A stretch of DNA of 64,000 nt from Acidobacteriota bacterium. GTDB taxonomy: Bacteria > Acidobacteriota > Terriglobia > Acidiferrales > UBA7541. Position 1 is the stretch's first letter. Each line of letters begins with the position of its first letter. The notes below the pieces were generated by a model that was given only the letters and a program-made list of their open reading frames with translations, did no database searches and was not told where the DNA came from. The stretch is taken from contig JABCZJ010000009.1 in the NCBI GenBank assembly GCA_013289715.1, forward strand, positions 62,001 to 126,000. The letters run 5' to 3'. Below are positions 27,173-36,577 of the stretch, piece by piece. Made by a program: the position numbers and the translations under genes.

Positions 27173-27670
27173 TCAATTTCCCGATTGTGATTGCGCCCGG
27201 TGTGCCGGCACATGTTCCTGGGCTTCTGCTGAAGCTCGACCTAGTCTCTTCTCGTAGCTCGACTCGAGCACCTGGCTGCCGCTGGATTGGCCTTCGTCGA
27301 ATAACTTCTCCAGGAAATAGTGATCTCCGTATCTGTTAAAGACCAATTCGCTCGTGCGCGGTGTCGAGTTCGCTTCTGCGTCGCGGACTTGAAGCAGGAC
27401 GGCGACTGAGCCATCCGGTTTGCTGATCTCGATAAGGGTCAAGTTCGAGTCGTCCAGCATGCGGATGAGGTACTTACCTGCGGGAAGCTTCGTATTGCCG
27501 GCGTGGAACTGAAACGGAATGTCGGCCTCCATGGTTCCAGTAAGCTGCGCGTGCGTTTGCTGCGGGTAAATCATCGCGGTAAAAACGAGCGCCATGAATA
27601 GCGACGCCAGGTGGCGTTTGTTGATCCCGTTCCGGCCTTTGTGCGTCTTGCCGACCTCTTGGGTGAACAT
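27173..27670 (-). CDS. Secreted hypothetical protein
   Basis: 165 residues with a GAGGAGATAG ribosome-binding region before ATG 27670. The signal sequence (HLASLFMALVFTAMIYPQQT, cleavage after HAQ) is preceded by a basic N-region. The mature part begins LTGTMEADIPFQFHAGNTKL, PAGKYLIRMLDDSNLTLIEI, a beta-rich pattern I associate with a common acidobacterial secreted family of unknown role. The C-terminus is low-complexity. A sigma-54-like element lies about 66 bases upstream. Confidence 0.6.
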   Translation of the reverse strand: MFTQEVGKTHKGRNGINKRHLASLFMALVFTAMIYPQQTHAQLTGTMEADIPFQFHAGNTKLPAGKYLIRMLDDSNLTLIEISKPDGSVAVLLQVRDAEANSTPRTSELVFNRYGDHYFLEKLFDEGQSSGSQVLESSYEKRLGRASAEAQEHVPAHRAQSQSGN

Positions 27671-27735
27671 AGTGCTATCTCCTCATTTGAATTGTCGCCC
27701 CAGGTGTGAACGCCTTAAGCGACGTATCGGAAATA

Positions 27736-27751
27736 TGCAACGCGGCTACCA
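27736..27751 (-). promoter_or_regulatory. Candidate sigma-54 promoter of the secreted protein gene
   Basis: Minus-strand TGGTAGCCGCGTTGCA has GG-N10-GC spacing, a TTGCA -12 box and a weaker -24 box (TGGTA). It is about 66 bases before ATG 27670. Confidence 0.45.
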
Positions 27752-28064
27752 AACTGCGCGACTGCTAAATAACGGAAAACAAGAGCGGGCCGTGTGGACA
27801 GGTGTGCTCCAGGATGCCAATCGGCTGGACGCCATGTCGCAGTGCCTGACAGGGCGAGGCACCTGTTTGGTCTTGCCCCCAATGGATTCGCGAGGATGTT
27901 TCAGTGGGCTTGAGGAGCGTTCAAGAGACGGACTTGCCGGACGTTGGACAGCTTTTCAAAAGCCAATCCAGCCGGCTGACGGTGAGCCTCTGCGCCGTCA
28001 ATCTTAGCTTCCGGAATTGTTCTTTTCTTCCGGCGTTTCCACAAATTGTGAGCAAATTCCAAAT
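27752..28064. other. Intergenic stretch, no gene seen
   Basis: About 310 bases between the divergent sigma-54-like elements. Short frames exist on both strands, but none resembles a protein. Confidence 0.4.
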
Positions 28065-28080
28065 CGGCACGCGAAATGCA
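28065..28080 (+). promoter_or_regulatory. Candidate sigma-54 promoter upstream of the cupin remnant
   Basis: Plus-strand CGGCACGCGAAATGCA: GG at 28066-28067 and GC at 28078-28079 are ten bases apart, with the GGCACG core intact. It points toward the decayed cupin gene at 28245. Confidence 0.5.
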
Positions 28081-28244
28081 AATCCCTCCGCCCGAGCAGC
28101 GGTCGTCGCTTCAGCGGTGAAGCGGGGCAACGGGTTTTCGGCAAATCGGTACAGCCGAGAAAAGATTCTGAACTCTGAATAATCGTCGCTGCAGAAGAGT
28201 CCGACTTCGGGCCGAGTGCACTTCAATCTAAGGAGATTTCAACA

Positions 28245-28475
28245 CAAATGACGTGGGCTTGGTGCCGAGGGTGGTGGGCCATTACATCGAGGACACGGGC
28301 GATAGAGATCTTCAGGTCCTGGAAATGTTTTGCCACGGGCGACTTTCAGGAAATTTCTCTGAACAACTGGATCCGGCGCCCTCCTCCCGAGATGGTTACG
28401 GCACCTCTGAAACCAACCCACGACGACATCAGCAAAATTTCAGCAGACCCAGGAGACTTCATCGTCCCTCGCTAA
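28245..28475 (+). pseudogene. Oxalate-decarboxylase-like cupin, C-terminal remnant
   Basis: One frame reads DVGLVPRVVGHYIEDTGDRD, LQVLEMF. After a run of four T at 28328-28331 the next frame continues ATGDFQEISLNNWIRRPPPE, MVTAPLKPT to a stop at 28475. Joined, they give the last ~75 residues of a bicupin oxalate decarboxylase (G-H-Y-I-E-x-T-G, L-E-M-F, S-L-N-x-W-I-R). One extra T explains the shift. The N-terminal cupin and the metal-binding motifs are missing. Confidence 0.65.
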
Positions 28476-28502
28476 TCCGCTCGCTAACCCGCCGCACCTA
28501 AA

Positions 28503-28559
28503 GGACCGGCCCTTCAGGCACTCGAGAAGACTTTCAATCTCAAGTGTCGGAGCCGGTCC
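28503..28559. other. Two-tier RNA hairpin candidate
   Basis: Outer arms GGACCGGC (28503-28510) and GCCGGTCC (28552-28559) pair perfectly. Inside them CACTCGAGA (28519-28527) pairs with TCTCAAGTG (28538-28546) with one mismatch, leaving a 10-base loop. No T-run follows, so it is not a classic intrinsic terminator. The gap 28476-28752 otherwise holds no gene I trust. Confidence 0.45.
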
Positions 28560-28752
28560 CCGCCTCACAACAGGAGGGATGAACTTGAAAGAATCTCTTG
28601 AAAAGGCTCATTGATTTCCACGAAACGTGCGAGATCTGCTCGCGCTTGCCGTACCCGACCTCTTGGCTGTCGCCTCTATGGAATCTGCGATCGCTCCTCT
28701 GCAGTGCGAAGCAAGATATACTACGGGAGCGCCTGGCTTCCGAGCGAGTCTG

Positions 28753-29754
28753 TCAGGCAGAAAGTTGATTGTTGAAGCGTGAAATGCCCAGCTTTTGCAT
28801 GCGGAAGTAGAGCGTCGATCTCTTCATTCCCAAGCGGCTAGCGGCACCGTTCGGACCGGCGACCACCCAGCGGGTTTGCTCGAGAGTCTTCAGAATGTGG
28901 TCCCGTTCCGCGTCTTGCAGAGTAATTGCTCGAGACGATTCAGCGCCGAAGGAATGTTTTAGCTCCGCGAGAGGCGGACGCAGCACTGTGCCATCGCTCA
29001 AGATCACGCTACGTTCGATGAAGTTCTGCAACTCGCGAATATTTCCCGGCCACTCATACGATGCGAAAGCAGACATCGTTTCCGGGGGAACGCGTTCGAT
29101 TTGCTTGCCCATCCGTCGGCTATAAATCTCGACAAAATGTTGCACCAGGTCCGGAATGTCTTCGCTGCGTGCTCGCAACGGCGGGAGGGTGATGGGGAAC
29201 ACGTTCATCCGATAGTAGAGGTCGCTGCGAAATTCGCCCCTCTTCACCATCTCCGCCAGGTTTCGGTGCGTAGCAGCCAGCAGCCGAACGTCCACCTGAT
29301 GCGTTCTTGCGCTGCCCAAGCGCTCGAACTCCTGTTCCTGCAGCACACGCAACAGCTTCGGCTGCAGCGGTATAGGAATATCGCCGACCTCGTCCAGGAA
29401 GAGAGTTCCTTTGTCGGCTGCTTCGAAGCGACCGATCTTTTGCGCGATGGCGCCGGTGAAAGCGCCCCTTTCATGGCCAAATAGCTCGCTTTCCAGCAGG
29501 TCGAACGGGATGGCGGCGCAATTCAGCTTTACGAACGGGCGCCCGCAGCGCGGACTGATGTTGTGAATCGCTCGCGCGATCAGCTCCTTGCCCGTCCCCG
29601 TTTCGCCCTGGATCAGAACGGTGGAATCGGTGGGCGCGACGCGTTCGACTTCTCCGAACACCGATTCCAAGACGCTACTCTTGCCTATGATCTGTTCGAA
29701 TCGGCGCTGATTTCGCTCCCGGTCTATGGGCCCTAAACTATCGACAGACCTCAT
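28753..29754 (-). CDS. Sigma-54-dependent activator (AAA+ and Fis-type HTH, no receiver)
   Basis: 333 residues from ATG 29754, chosen for the AAGGAGG seven bases upstream. The AAA+ domain is complete: Walker A GETGTGKE (50-57), the sigma-54 contact loop GAFTGA (97-102), Walker B LFLDEVGD (118-125), and the arginine-finger region with [19 protein letters not shown]. The C-terminus has a Fis-like helix-turn-helix ([20 protein letters not shown]). Only about 20 residues precede the AAA+ domain, so the regulatory domain is not covalently attached. The adjacent receiver gene (29792-30169), 37 bases upstream in the same direction, may supply it. Confidence 0.9.
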   Translation of the reverse strand: MRSVDSLGPIDRERNQRRFEQIIGKSSVLESVFGEVERVAPTDSTVLIQGETGTGKELIARAIHNISPRCGRPFVKLNCAAIPFDLLESELFGHERGAFTGAIAQKIGRFEAADKGTLFLDEVGDIPIPLQPKLLRVLQEQEFERLGSARTHQVDVRLLAATHRNLAEMVKRGEFRSDLYYRMNVFPITLPPLRARSEDIPDLVQHFVEIYSRRMGKQIERVPPETMSAFASYEWPGNIRELQNFIERSVILSDGTVLRPPLAELKHSFGAESSRAITLQDAERDHILKTLEQTRWVVAGPNGAASRLGMKRSTLYFRMQKLGISRFNNQLSA

Positions 29755-29791
29755 GGGACGCCTCCTTGCGCGGTTGGGATGCGCTCTTCGG

Positions 29792-30169
29792 TTAACTGTT
29801 GAGGGCCGCTCGAACGCTTTCAAGGAGAGCTTCGTCGTCGAACGGTTTTGCAAGAAACTCGACTGCGCCGCCTCTCATCGCCTGCATCCGCATCTTCTCG
29901 TCACCGTGTGCGGTGATGAAGATAATCGGGATCCTGCAACGATCCGCGTTCAGCTTCGCCTGCAGTTCGAGCCCGGAGATTCCCGGCATGCGAATATCCG
30001 TGATCAGGCAGGCGGTCCGGTGCTGCTGTCCGGAATCCAGAAACGCCTCCGCCGACGCAAAATCCTGCGCCGGCAAGCCAACCGCTTTCAGCAGCCCGCG
30101 CAACGCACCGCGCATCAATTCGTCATCATCGACGATCGCAACTAGTTTGCTGTTCTCTTGAGTGTTCAT
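29792..30169 (-). CDS. Stand-alone receiver protein
   Basis: 125 residues, a complete CheY-fold receiver: acidic pocket IVDDDE, phospho-acceptor Asp in [16 protein letters not shown], Thr in FITAHGD and Lys in LAKPFDD. It is strongly similar to the receiver half of the FixJ-type protein at 30349 (shared DDD-LxRGxxxGLLKxVGL and A-E-x-F-L). It lies just upstream of the receiver-less sigma-54 activator, probably as a trans-acting phospho-switch for it (inference). Confidence 0.85.
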   Translation of the reverse strand: MNTQENSKLVAIVDDDELMRGALRGLLKAVGLPAQDFASAEAFLDSGQQHRTACLITDIRMPGISGLELQAKLNADRCRIPIIFITAHGDEKMRMQAMRGGAVEFLAKPFDDEALLESVRAALNS

Positions 30170-30348
30170 GGAAAAAATTTAGCAGGCCGCCCAAACTGGC
30201 GCAATTATACGTTGGTATAACGAATGGAATATCGCCCGGTGCGAGGAAGTAGCGCGAATGCCTAGCGTGCGCCCTCAGAGAAATCGGAAATTAAAGCAGC
30301 AAATGCACAAATCGGCATTTTGTCCAGGATGAGCGCTGCAACAGCAGG

Positions 30349-30972
30349 CTACTTTTTGGGAGGCCCGAGTTTCTCCGCCATTCTCACCAATTCCGCGAGC
30401 GATTCGGCGTGCATCTTGCGCATCACATGGCCGCGATGCACCTTCACGGTGATCTCGCTCGTCCCCAGCTCGCCAGCGATTTGCTTATTGAGCTTGCCGG
30501 ACACCACCAAACCCATCACCTCTCGCTCGCGCGCGGTGAGCGTCTCGAAGTGTTTCCGCACCTCGGCAAGCTTACGCCGCTCCTGGCGCGCTGCGCGGTC
30601 ACGATCCAAAGCCTGGTGGATCGCATCCAGCAAGTCAGTATCCTGGAACGGCTTGGTCAGAAACTCGACCGCACCGGATTTCATCGCTTTTACCGACATG
30701 GGAATGTCGCCGTGACCGGTGATAAAGACGATCGGAATTTGCACGCCTGCGGCAGCCAACTCGCGCTGAAAATCCAAGCCGCTGATCCCGGGGAGGCTCA
30801 CGTCCAGGACAAGACAACTTGGAACATCCGGCCGCTTAGCGTGCAAGAACCCCTCTGCCGTCCCGAACGCCTCGGAGCGCAAGCCCACGGACTTCAACAG
30901 TCCCTGCACAGATCCGCGCACCAAAGCATCGTCATCAATGACGAACACAGTCGCCGCGCCTTCGGCCGTCAT
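30349..30972 (-). CDS. FixJ/NarL-type response regulator
   Basis: 207 residues: receiver (about 8-125, phospho-acceptor in [15 protein letters not shown], Lys in LTKPFQD), a charged linker ([18 protein letters not shown]) and a LuxR-type helix-turn-helix ([40 protein letters not shown]). The start ATG overlaps the kinase stop by four bases (ATGA), so kinase and regulator form a translationally coupled two-component pair. Confidence 0.9.
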   Translation of the reverse strand: MTAEGAATVFVIDDDALVRGSVQGLLKSVGLRSEAFGTAEGFLHAKRPDVPSCLVLDVSLPGISGLDFQRELAAAGVQIPIVFITGHGDIPMSVKAMKSGAVEFLTKPFQDTDLLDAIHQALDRDRAARQERRKLAEVRKHFETLTAREREVMGLVVSGKLNKQIAGELGTSEITVKVHRGHVMRKMHAESLAELVRMAEKLGPPKK

Positions 30973-33665
30973 CCCTGTGCCTCGACTTTGCTGGGTAGAG
31001 TGAAGCGGAAACTTGCACCGCGCGGAGAATTGCCCTCAGCCCACAACCGGCCGCCATGCGATTCGACGATGGAGCGGCTGATTCGCAATCCCAGGCCGGT
31101 GCCGTGACTCTTGGTGGTAAAGAAGGCGTTGAAGATCTGGTTCGCGTGCTGCTGGGGTAGCCCTACACCGGTATCGCTCACCGAAACCAAAACTTGCTCG
31201 TCTTCGGTTCGCTGCGAGCTGATGACCAGCTCCCTGGTTCCATCCACATCCTTCATCGCGTCAATGCTGTTCACGATGAGGTTCATTAGCACCTGTTGCA
31301 GTTGGACGCGATCTCCGATGACAGGCGGAAGGTCTGCCGCCAAGTCCGCTCGCACGGATATGTTGTATCGAACGGCTTCGCCGTACAGGAGCGCGATTAT
31401 CCGCGGAATCACTTCGTTCGCATCAACCAACTTCCGTTCCGGTGACTCCTTCTTGAAGAGCAGGCGGACCCGGCTGATGATTTCCGCGGCACGGGTGGCG
31501 TCTTTAGCGGCTCGCGCTGCCGCCGCGCGCGCCTCTTCCAAGTCGGGGTGCTCGCGCGTGAGCCAACGCAGGCAGGTATTGGCGTCTGTGACAGCAGCGG
31601 CAATCGGTTGGTTGACCTCGTGCGCCAGAGAAGCGGTCAGCTCTCCCATTGTGGTGACTCGATTCACGTGCGCGAGCTCCGCCTGCGCTTGTCGCAACGC
31701 CTCTTCGGCTTGCTTGCGTTCGGTCACGTCCATCACTGTGCCCACGAACTCCACGGGATCGCCGGACGCGTTGAAAACAGGATGACCTGTTGCGTACACA
31801 TATTTCGTGGAGCCGTCCGGATGGACGATCCGGAGACCCACATCAAAGTCTGTTGCCGCGCGGCTTGCGCTCTCAAACGCTTGCATGGCCGCGACTCGAT
31901 CTTCTGGATGAATGCGCTGAATAAATTCTTCGAACGAAGGCAACCCTCGCTCTGGATCAAAGCCGAACAAGCGGGAATGCTCCTCGGATGAGTGGATGAG
32001 CTTTTTTGTATCGGTATTGTAGGCCCAGCTACCTGTGTGCGTTAACCTCTGCGCTTCCGCTAAATAAGCCTCGCTCCTACGAAGCGCCCCCTCCGCCCGC
32101 TTGCGTTGTGTCACGTCCATCACAGTACCTACGAATTCAACAAGATCGCCGGATGGATTGAGAACGGGATGACCGATCACATGGAGGTCTCTAAACTCGC
32201 CGCCGGGATGAATGATTCGGTATTCCAGTTCGTACTCCGTCTTCTCACGGCGCGCATGCTCGACCGTTTCCCTGACTCTGGCCTGATCATCCGGATGGAT
32301 GCGTTGCAAGAACGCTTCGTATCGCGGTTGTCCAGCGCGCGGATCAAAACCTACTACGCGGTAGAATTCTTCGGACGAGTACGTCATCTCGTCGGTCGCG
32401 GCATCTCGCGCCCAGCTGCCGGTATGGCTGAGCCTCTGCGCGTCCGCCAGATAACCTTCGCTGCGCCGCAGCGTTTCTTCCGCCGTCTTCAAGTCATGAA
32501 TATCCGTATCCATGCCGTACCATCCTAGGATGTGCCCGGAGCGGTCCACCAACGGAGATACGCGACTGAGGAACCAGCGGTACTCTCCATCGGACCTTCG
32601 CAGGCGTGACTCAATCTCCCGGGGCTTCCCCTGCGCTACAAGCTTTCGCCACTTGCTCAGCACTCGCTCAATATCATCGGGATGCACCATGCGATTCCAG
32701 CCCGATCCCACTGCCTGTTCCAGTGTCATTCCCGTGAAATCAATCCAGCGGCGATTCACGAAATCGACGACGCCCTCCGCAGTTTCCGTCCAGAGCTGAC
32801 CCGGTACGGTGTCTATAATCAGGCGAATCCGCTCCTCTGCCTCCTTCCCGGCGGTTATATCCATCACCGCCCCCACAAATTCGACCTCGCCCGATTTGTC
32901 CCCTACCGCGTGAGCTACGACTCTTATGTACTTGACGGAACCGTTCTGCACGAGCAAGCGATGCTCAAAATCCAAATCCTTCCTTTCCTGTGAAGCGCGC
33001 TCGACGATCTCCTTCACGAAAGTGACGTCGTCCGGATGAGTCCTTTGCAATATTATTGCCAGAGTGGGTTTCGTCTTTGGGTCACATTCGAAGATTCGAA
33101 ACGTTTCGTCGGACCAACGGATTTCTCCGCTCGGCACACTCCATCCAAAGCTGCCGGTATGAGTCAGTCTTTGCGCTTGAGCTAGATAGCCCTCGCTGCG
33201 GCGCAATCGATTTTCGATTTGCATACGTTCGCGGCTCTCCGCTTGTAGCGCCTCGTTCGTTGTCTGCAGAGCCTGTACCGTCTCTGCCAGGTAATCGCGT
33301 GTGCGCCGCAGCGATTCTGTGGCGCTCCGCTCCGCCGCGCCCAGCGCTCCGACAAACAGAGCGGACACGACAAAAGTAGCGAGGCGCGGCATTTCCTCCG
33401 GCTTTACAGTCAACGAATACATGGGAGGCACGAAGTAATAGTCGAAGCAGACGGAGGACACGACCATTGCGAGCAGCCCCGGCCCGACTCCACCGAACCA
33501 CGCGCTGAACATGACGGCTAAAAGAAATAGCGACGAAGGAGCATTTTGCAGATGAAGCGCCGGCAACCGTGAAAGGACCAGTGCTGCGCCAACCGACAGA
33601 GCCGCTGCCCCGTAGCGCCAAATCACGCGCGGTTTGGACCACATAAGCGGATTGAACTTGGACAT
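30969..33665 (-). CDS. Multi-PAS sensor histidine kinase, membrane-bound
   Basis: About 898 residues from ATG 33665 (GGGAGCAG before it; an upstream in-frame start at 33704 is possible). The N-terminus has closely packed hydrophobic helices of the KdpD/DUF4118 type ([14 protein letters not shown] to [14 protein letters not shown]). A coiled linker and four PAS/PAC repeats follow, three of which contain the repeated phrase [17 protein letters not shown]. The kinase core has H-box [17 protein letters not shown]-box LIVNSIDAM and G-boxes DTGVGLPQ and [18 protein letters not shown]. The H-box is of the FixL/DctB type. The signal sensed is unknown; no haem-PAS signature was identified. Confidence 0.9.
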   Translation of the reverse strand: MSKFNPLMWSKPRVIWRYGAAALSVGAALVLSRLPALHLQNAPSSLFLLAVMFSAWFGGVGPGLLAMVVSSVCFDYYFVPPMYSLTVKPEEMPRLATFVVSALFVGALGAAERSATESLRRTRDYLAETVQALQTTNEALQAESRERMQIENRLRRSEGYLAQAQRLTHTGSFGWSVPSGEIRWSDETFRIFECDPKTKPTLAIILQRTHPDDVTFVKEIVERASQERKDLDFEHRLLVQNGSVKYIRVVAHAVGDKSGEVEFVGAVMDITAGKEAEERIRLIIDTVPGQLWTETAEGVVDFVNRRWIDFTGMTLEQAVGSGWNRMVHPDDIERVLSKWRKLVAQGKPREIESRLRRSDGEYRWFLSRVSPLVDRSGHILGWYGMDTDIHDLKTAEETLRRSEGYLADAQRLSHTGSWARDAATDEMTYSSEEFYRVVGFDPRAGQPRYEAFLQRIHPDDQARVRETVEHARREKTEYELEYRIIHPGGEFRDLHVIGHPVLNPSGDLVEFVGTVMDVTQRKRAEGALRRSEAYLAEAQRLTHTGSWAYNTDTKKLIHSSEEHSRLFGFDPERGLPSFEEFIQRIHPEDRVAAMQAFESASRAATDFDVGLRIVHPDGSTKYVYATGHPVFNASGDPVEFVGTVMDVTERKQAEEALRQAQAELAHVNRVTTMGELTASLAHEVNQPIAAAVTDANTCLRWLTREHPDLEEARAAAARAAKDATRAAEIISRVRLLFKKESPERKLVDANEVIPRIIALLYGEAVRYNISVRADLAADLPPVIGDRVQLQQVLMNLIVNSIDAMKDVDGTRELVISSQRTEDEQVLVSVSDTGVGLPQQHANQIFNAFFTTKSHGTGLGLRISRSIVESHGGRLWAEGNSPRGASFRFTLPSKVEAQG

Positions 33666-34021
33666 GCTTCTGCTCCCGTTGTTCGAAGCATCGCTCCCTA
33701 GCATTTCCCGAGCGAACGGTGACGATTCTCAGCCGTCGCGCGGGCGCTTTGCAACAAGTTTAGTTCTTAGTCCTTGCGCGCCCGGAGGAACGCGCCAGTT
33801 CGCTCAGTCAAGTGGCAACGCGTTCGTTATTGCTTCTGTTGCTGATCGTTGCCGCTTTCCCGCTCACGAACGTCGCGGCACTTGTTCAGTCGAGCTTGCT
33901 GGACATGGTGTCAGCATTCCGACGGATGTCCGCCACGACGCCAATTCCCAAGATGCCTGCGCCTTGGCGCATCCCTCGTTATGCCAGCCACTTCCGCGTC
34001 GTCTTCGTTACAAACAGTCTA
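33666..34021. other. Intergenic region between kinase and ECF sigma gene
   Basis: About 360 bases, divergent control region. A plus-strand frame in phase with the sigma factor opens at 33812 with hydrophobic codons but has no ribosome-binding site and is not expected in this family, so I treat it as untranslated leader. Confidence 0.45.
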
Positions 34022-34037
34022 TGGCATTGGCATTGCT
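34022..34037 (+). promoter_or_regulatory. Sigma-54 promoter of the ECF sigma gene
   Basis: TGGCATTGGCATTGCT: GG at 34023-34024 and GC at 34035-34036 are ten bases apart, with TGGCA and TTGCT both matching consensus. It ends about 50 bases before the ATG at 34088. Confidence 0.55.
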
Positions 34038-34087
34038 CCTTTGCCGGCTGGGCACTGCTTAAACAAACGCCAAGGAGATACGCCATC

Positions 34088-34699
34088 ATGGAATCGTTTC
34101 GTGCAGGCCAGATCGAAAAAGCTCCGGATCACGCGCTCGTAACTGCCGCCAAACGCGGAGACACATACGCGTTCGAAAAACTCGTGTTGCGCCACAGGCG
34201 GAGAGTCCTTGCCGTTGCGTTAAGGGTAATGAAAAACCGCGAGGACGCAGAAGATGTGGTGCAGGAGAGTTTCCACAAGGCTTTCCTCCACCTGGACCGT
34301 TTTCAAGAAGCGGCACAGTTTTCTACTTGGCTTACCCGCATCGCCTTGAATGAGTCCTACATGGTGCTGCGCCGCAGACGGAGAGTTCCTGAAGTACTTC
34401 CTGTGACCTCAGACGACGGTGCGAGCTACGTCCCGGAGGCATTTGTAGATCAGAGGCCCAACCCAGAAGAATCGTGCTGGCGGCGAGAGCACTTTGAACT
34501 TTTGACCAAAGCGATCAATCGGCTCGGTCCAACGATTCGAAAAACCATCTGGCTTCGCATGGTCGAGGAGCGCTCTGTCGAAGAAACAGCTCAGCTGCTC
34601 GACACATCCGTTGCCGCCGTAAAATCACGGGTTTGTCGAGGCCGCCGCGAGTTAAGTGGAATTGTAAATCGTGCGCTCGTATACGCGTCGCCAGCGTAG
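34088..34699 (+). CDS. ECF-type RNA polymerase sigma factor
   Basis: 203 residues from ATG 34088 with AAGGAGA upstream. Region 2 reads AFEKLVLRHRRRVLAVALRV, NREDAEDVVQESFHKAFLHL and TWLTRIALNESY. Region 4 reads TIRKTIWLRMVEERSVEETA, QLLDTSVAAVKSRVCRGRRE. No anti-sigma factor gene is adjacent, so control is probably at transcription, fitting the sigma-54 promoter in front. Likely targets are the genes immediately downstream or elsewhere (inference). Confidence 0.85.
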   Translation: MESFRAGQIEKAPDHALVTAAKRGDTYAFEKLVLRHRRRVLAVALRVMKNREDAEDVVQESFHKAFLHLDRFQEAAQFSTWLTRIALNESYMVLRRRRRVPEVLPVTSDDGASYVPEAFVDQRPNPEESCWRREHFELLTKAINRLGPTIRKTIWLRMVEERSVEETAQLLDTSVAAVKSRVCRGRRELSGIVNRALVYASPA

Positions 34700-34830
34700 C
34701 CACGCACGAACGCGTCTGGAATGGCGGCCAACGCGTTATCCAATACGGAGGGCAGCACGGCAGTCGATGTTCCGCCGCAAAGGCGAGCTAGATATTTGCA
34801 GATCACATTTCATGGAAAAGGATAAAACAA

Positions 34831-35832
34831 ATGGAATACAAAATAATTTCTGATACGGGAATGAATGTTTCGCGAATCGCGCAAGGCACATGGGCCATCG
34901 GAGGTTGGATGTGGGGAGGCACCGACGAAAGAGAATCAATTCGCACGATTCACGCCGCCCTCGACCAGGGCATCAACCTGATTGATACCGCGCCGGTGTA
35001 CGGTTTCGGCGTTTCCGAAGAAATCGTCGGGAAAGCAATTGCGGAGAGGGGACATCGCGAGAAGGTTTTCATCGCGACCAAAGTTGGACTCGAATGGCAC
35101 GACGGATCGATTACGCGAAATTCCTCGCCCGCTCGCATCCGTCAGGAGCTCCAGGATTCGCTCCGCCGGCTTCGCACGGACTACATCGACATCTACCAAG
35201 TGCATTGGCCGGATATGGCCGTCCCGATCGAAGAAACCGCCCGAACGATGCACGCCCTCTTCAAAGAGGGTCTGATCCGCGCGGTCGGTGTGAGCAATTA
35301 TTCTCCCGAGCAGATGAACCGCTTCATGTCCGTTTCTGAGCTGCACACCGTCCAGCCACCTTACAACCTCTTTGAGCGCCAAATTGAAGGTGACGTGCTG
35401 CCTTACGTGCGCAAAAAGAATCTGAGCGCTTTCGCCTACGGGCCTCTCTGCCGCGGACTCTTGACCGGCACAATGCAGCCGGATACGAAGTTCAGCGGTG
35501 ACGATCTCCGACTGTCCGATCCGAAATTCCAGCCGCCGCTGTATGCGCAATATCTGAGCGCAGTTCAGCAACTGGATGAACTGGCGCAAGAAAGATACGC
35601 CAAAAACGTGATGGATATTGCCGTTCGTTGGGTGCTGGACCAGCCCGGAATCACCACGGCGCTTTGGGGCGCGCGCCATCCTGAGGAATTGGAAGCTGTG
35701 GCCGGCGCCCTCGACTGGCACCTCGACGCGGATGCGCTCGCGGCGATCGATCAGATACTGCGGCAAAAGATCGCTAGTCCGATCGGTCCGGAATTCATGG
35801 CGCCACCGGCTAACAACGCCGTGGCCGCCTGA
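34831..35832 (+). CDS. Aldo/keto reductase
   Basis: 333 residues, full-length AKR. The catalytic tetrad can be placed in LIDTAPVYGFG (Asp, Tyr), VFIATKVGL (Lys) and YQVHWPD (His). The NADPH-binding end has ITTALWGARHPEELEAVAGA. A cytoplasmic NADPH-dependent reductase of aldehydes or ketones. It lies 131 bases after the sigma factor and may be its first target or share its transcript. Confidence 0.9.
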   Translation: MEYKIISDTGMNVSRIAQGTWAIGGWMWGGTDERESIRTIHAALDQGINLIDTAPVYGFGVSEEIVGKAIAERGHREKVFIATKVGLEWHDGSITRNSSPARIRQELQDSLRRLRTDYIDIYQVHWPDMAVPIEETARTMHALFKEGLIRAVGVSNYSPEQMNRFMSVSELHTVQPPYNLFERQIEGDVLPYVRKKNLSAFAYGPLCRGLLTGTMQPDTKFSGDDLRLSDPKFQPPLYAQYLSAVQQLDELAQERYAKNVMDIAVRWVLDQPGITTALWGARHPEELEAVAGALDWHLDADALAAIDQILRQKIASPIGPEFMAPPANNAVAA

Positions 35833-35947
35833 CAGACCGAAGCCGGCAATCATGTTGAGCTTCTCAAAAACAGAAAGCAAAGGCCGGCCACAAACTGTGC
35901 GCGGAGGGGCCGGTTCGGAAGATTTTCGAGCAGGAGAGAGCAAAGCC

Positions 35948-36523
35948 ATGATCAACATAAAACTACTGGGCTATGTATTGGCATTGATTGGAGTCACCGC
36001 CATTATGGTGCGCCCGCAGTACACAGCGGGCGACTATGTTTCGCCGTCGGAAGCCGTTCTCACGGGGAAAGCCCCCAAGATGCAGGTGCAATTGCTGAAT
36101 CCTGGAGAAGCGACGAAACAATATGCGGTGATTTTCTACCAGGGAGACGAGGCTTTTTCCGGGCTGGAGGAGTTTGCTGAGAGGTATCACGTCACGAGCG
36201 CGCATTTCACCGCTATCGGAGCACTGAGTGGCGCGACACTGGGATGGTTTGATCCTCAACGCAAAATGTACAAGAAGATTCCCATCGATGGTCAGCACGA
36301 AGTGATCGGGATGAGTGGCGATATCGCGCTGTATCAAGGAAGGCCCGTCGTACACACCCACATGATGGTGGGAGGGCCAGATGGAACGACGCACGGCGGT
36401 CATGTTCTCGAGGCGTACGTATCACCGACGTTGGAAGTAATGGTCACCGTCGATCCTGCGACGATGCAGAAGCGTTTTGATCCAGCAACCGATCTCACGC
36501 TGATTGATCCCGCTTTGAAGTAG
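35948..36523 (+). CDS. PPC/DUF296 domain protein with N-terminal signal sequence
   Basis: 191 residues from ATG 35948 (AGGAGAGAG before it). The N-terminus (LLGYVLALIGVTAIMVRPQY) is a signal peptide or anchor. The rest is a PPC (DUF296) domain: YAVIFYQGDEAFSGLEEFAE, HFTAIGALSGATLGWFDPQR, SGDIALYQGRPVVHTHMMVG, GGHVLEAYVSPTLEVMV. PPC domains are trimeric and usually occur in cytoplasmic DNA-binding or stand-alone proteins. Export is unusual and suggests a metal- or ligand-binding periplasmic role through the HTHMMVG histidines (inference). Confidence 0.8.
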   Translation: MINIKLLGYVLALIGVTAIMVRPQYTAGDYVSPSEAVLTGKAPKMQVQLLNPGEATKQYAVIFYQGDEAFSGLEEFAERYHVTSAHFTAIGALSGATLGWFDPQRKMYKKIPIDGQHEVIGMSGDIALYQGRPVVHTHMMVGGPDGTTHGGHVLEAYVSPTLEVMVTVDPATMQKRFDPATDLTLIDPALK

Positions 36524-36577
36524 CGTCGCGATGTGCCGCGATTGCAAAGCGACTATGAATGGAGGAGGAGAGCGATT

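Noticed and set aside
28579..28614. 11-codon frame with an AGGAGGG next to it, downstream of the two-tier hairpin (possible leader peptide)
   Set aside because: The Shine-Dalgarno-like sequence is only one base from the ATG, too close to work, and no attenuator structure or downstream gene on that strand follows.
33812..34087. In-frame upstream extension of the ECF sigma gene with a hydrophobic start (MATRSLLLLLLIVAAF)
   Set aside because: No ribosome-binding site and not expected for ECF sigmas; AAGGAGA before ATG 34088 fixes the real start, and the sigma-54 promoter would lie inside the extension.
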